From contig CAVXCD010000001.1 of assembly GCA_963760225.1 (NCBI GenBank), positions 682,001 through 746,000 on the forward strand: a stretch of 64,000 nt of DNA. Direction: 5' to 3'. This document shows positions 63,582 to 64,000 of this stretch, one piece after another. The DNA comes from 13-2-20CM-66-19 sp963760225 (GTDB lineage: Bacteria; Pseudomonadota; Gammaproteobacteria; Steroidobacterales; Steroidobacteraceae). The translations under genes and the position numbers were made by a program. Positions within the stretch are counted from its first letter, which is position 1; the number at the start of each line of letters is the position of its first letter. The notes under the pieces were generated by a model. The model made no database searches. It worked only from the letters and a program-made list of their open reading frames with translations, and was not told the origin of the DNA.

Positions 63582-64000
63582 GTGAAGAATTCAGTCCTGA
63601 CCTGGGGGTGCGCCCTGGCAGCGCTTGCTGCAACTTTCGCTTTGAATCATGCGGCGCGTGCCGCCGACGTTCTAAACGCCGAACCGGCTGCTCCACCAGA
63701 CCCGACAGGCTGCGCGAGTGTTCAGGAGTTTGTCGCCACCGATTGCCCGTTGACCTGGCACGGCATCACCCTGTACGGCGCGTATGACGTCGGCGTGGGC
63801 TGGGTCAGCCACGGTTTACCGGAAAACGGCTATAACTATGAAGGCGAATCGCTGGTCAACCGCAACGGCAATCAGTCTCGATTCCTCATCGCGCCGAACA
63901 ACCTGCAGCAAACCGGCGTGGGCATCAAGGCCAGGGAAGAGTTTGTGCATGACTGGTTCGTTGTTTTCAACGCTTCGACCGGCATCAATCCGCAGTCCGG
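63582..64000 (+). CDS. Outer-membrane porin (3' end outside window)
   Basis: GTG start with GGGAGAGGG about 8 bases upstream; 139 codons are visible and the frame is open to the end. Signal peptide MKNSVLTWGCALAALAATFA. The mature part (TWHGITLYGAYDVGVGWVSH, GIKAREEFVHDWFVVFNAST) matches the first strands of Gram-negative general porins (OmpC/PhoE-like fold of beta/gammaproteobacteria). Two cysteines near the mature N-terminus (GCASVQ, TDCPLT) may form a disulfide. The upstream ModE-like site suggests control by molybdate or a related oxyanion. Confidence 0.85.
   Translation, partial: MKNSVLTWGCALAALAATFALNHAARAADVLNAEPAAPPDPTGCASVQEFVATDCPLTWHGITLYGAYDVGVGWVSHGLPENGYNYEGESLVNRNGNQSRFLIAPNNLQQTGVGIKAREEFVHDWFVVFNASTGINPQS

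Overview
The window looks like a chromosome segment from a high-GC gammaproteobacterium. The 16S gene, the fused chorismate mutase/prephenate dehydrogenase (TyrA), ErpA, and the ChpA-type pilus chemosensory kinase all fit that class. A Steroidobacter/Nevskia-like lineage seems plausible, but this was not tested. Most genes are housekeeping and closely packed, often with 4-base ATGA overlaps.

Layout. 1-5.9 kb: the 3' part of a twitching-motility CheA hybrid kinase (chpA) and its CheW-like partner. 5.9-9.5 kb: a secreted HAF-repeat protein, rsmE and bioA. 9.6-14.3 kb: slipin, ampD, a PduO-type cobalamin adenosyltransferase, a small unknown, then pdxH, a membrane-anchored metzincin-like protein and a BtuD/FhuC-type ATPase. 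14.4-20.8 kb: tyrA, a diguanylate cyclase, NnrU, a FecCD/BtuC-type permease, rppH, a coiled-coil protein, bactofilin and erpA. 20.8-27.4 kb: ppx and ppk (convergent), an M23 peptidase and tyrS.

27.5-34.6 kb is a complete rRNA operon: tandem promoters, boxA, 16S, tRNA-Ile, tRNA-Ala, 23S, 5S and terminator. The 23S gene is about 1.34 kb longer than normal because it carries three group I introns. They sit after E. coli positions 1917, 1951 and 2593, and the middle one encodes a LAGLIDADG homing endonuclease. The first two are separated by a 34-nt exon, the arrangement known from Coxiella burnetii. The third occupies the site used by the I-CreI intron of Chlamydomonas chloroplasts.

34.6-44.6 kb: two uncharacterised proteins, a gamma-glutamyltransferase, a GGDEF/EAL protein, ctlX, the overlapping genes plsY-birA-coaX, a SPOR-like protein and tRNA-Thr. 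Directly after that tRNA comes a 1252-residue DUF4062/STAND NTPase/TPR protein, a candidate defence or stress-signalling gene. 48.7-55 kb: a second HAF-like secreted protein, metY plus a CoA-binding protein, OsmC, an FAD monooxygenase in the same reading frame as OsmC, and a small unknown.

55-63 kb holds a compact divergent locus. An ECF sigma factor and anti-sigma pair faces a five-gene operon encoding a DUF4331 protein, a small lipoprotein, a TPR protein, a HupE/UreJ-like membrane protein and a TonB-dependent receptor. Together this looks like a regulated cell-envelope uptake or sensing system whose substrate I cannot name. 63-64 kb: a ModE-type DNA-binding protein lacking the molybdate-binding domain, a ModE-box-like palindrome, and a porin gene that runs off the window.
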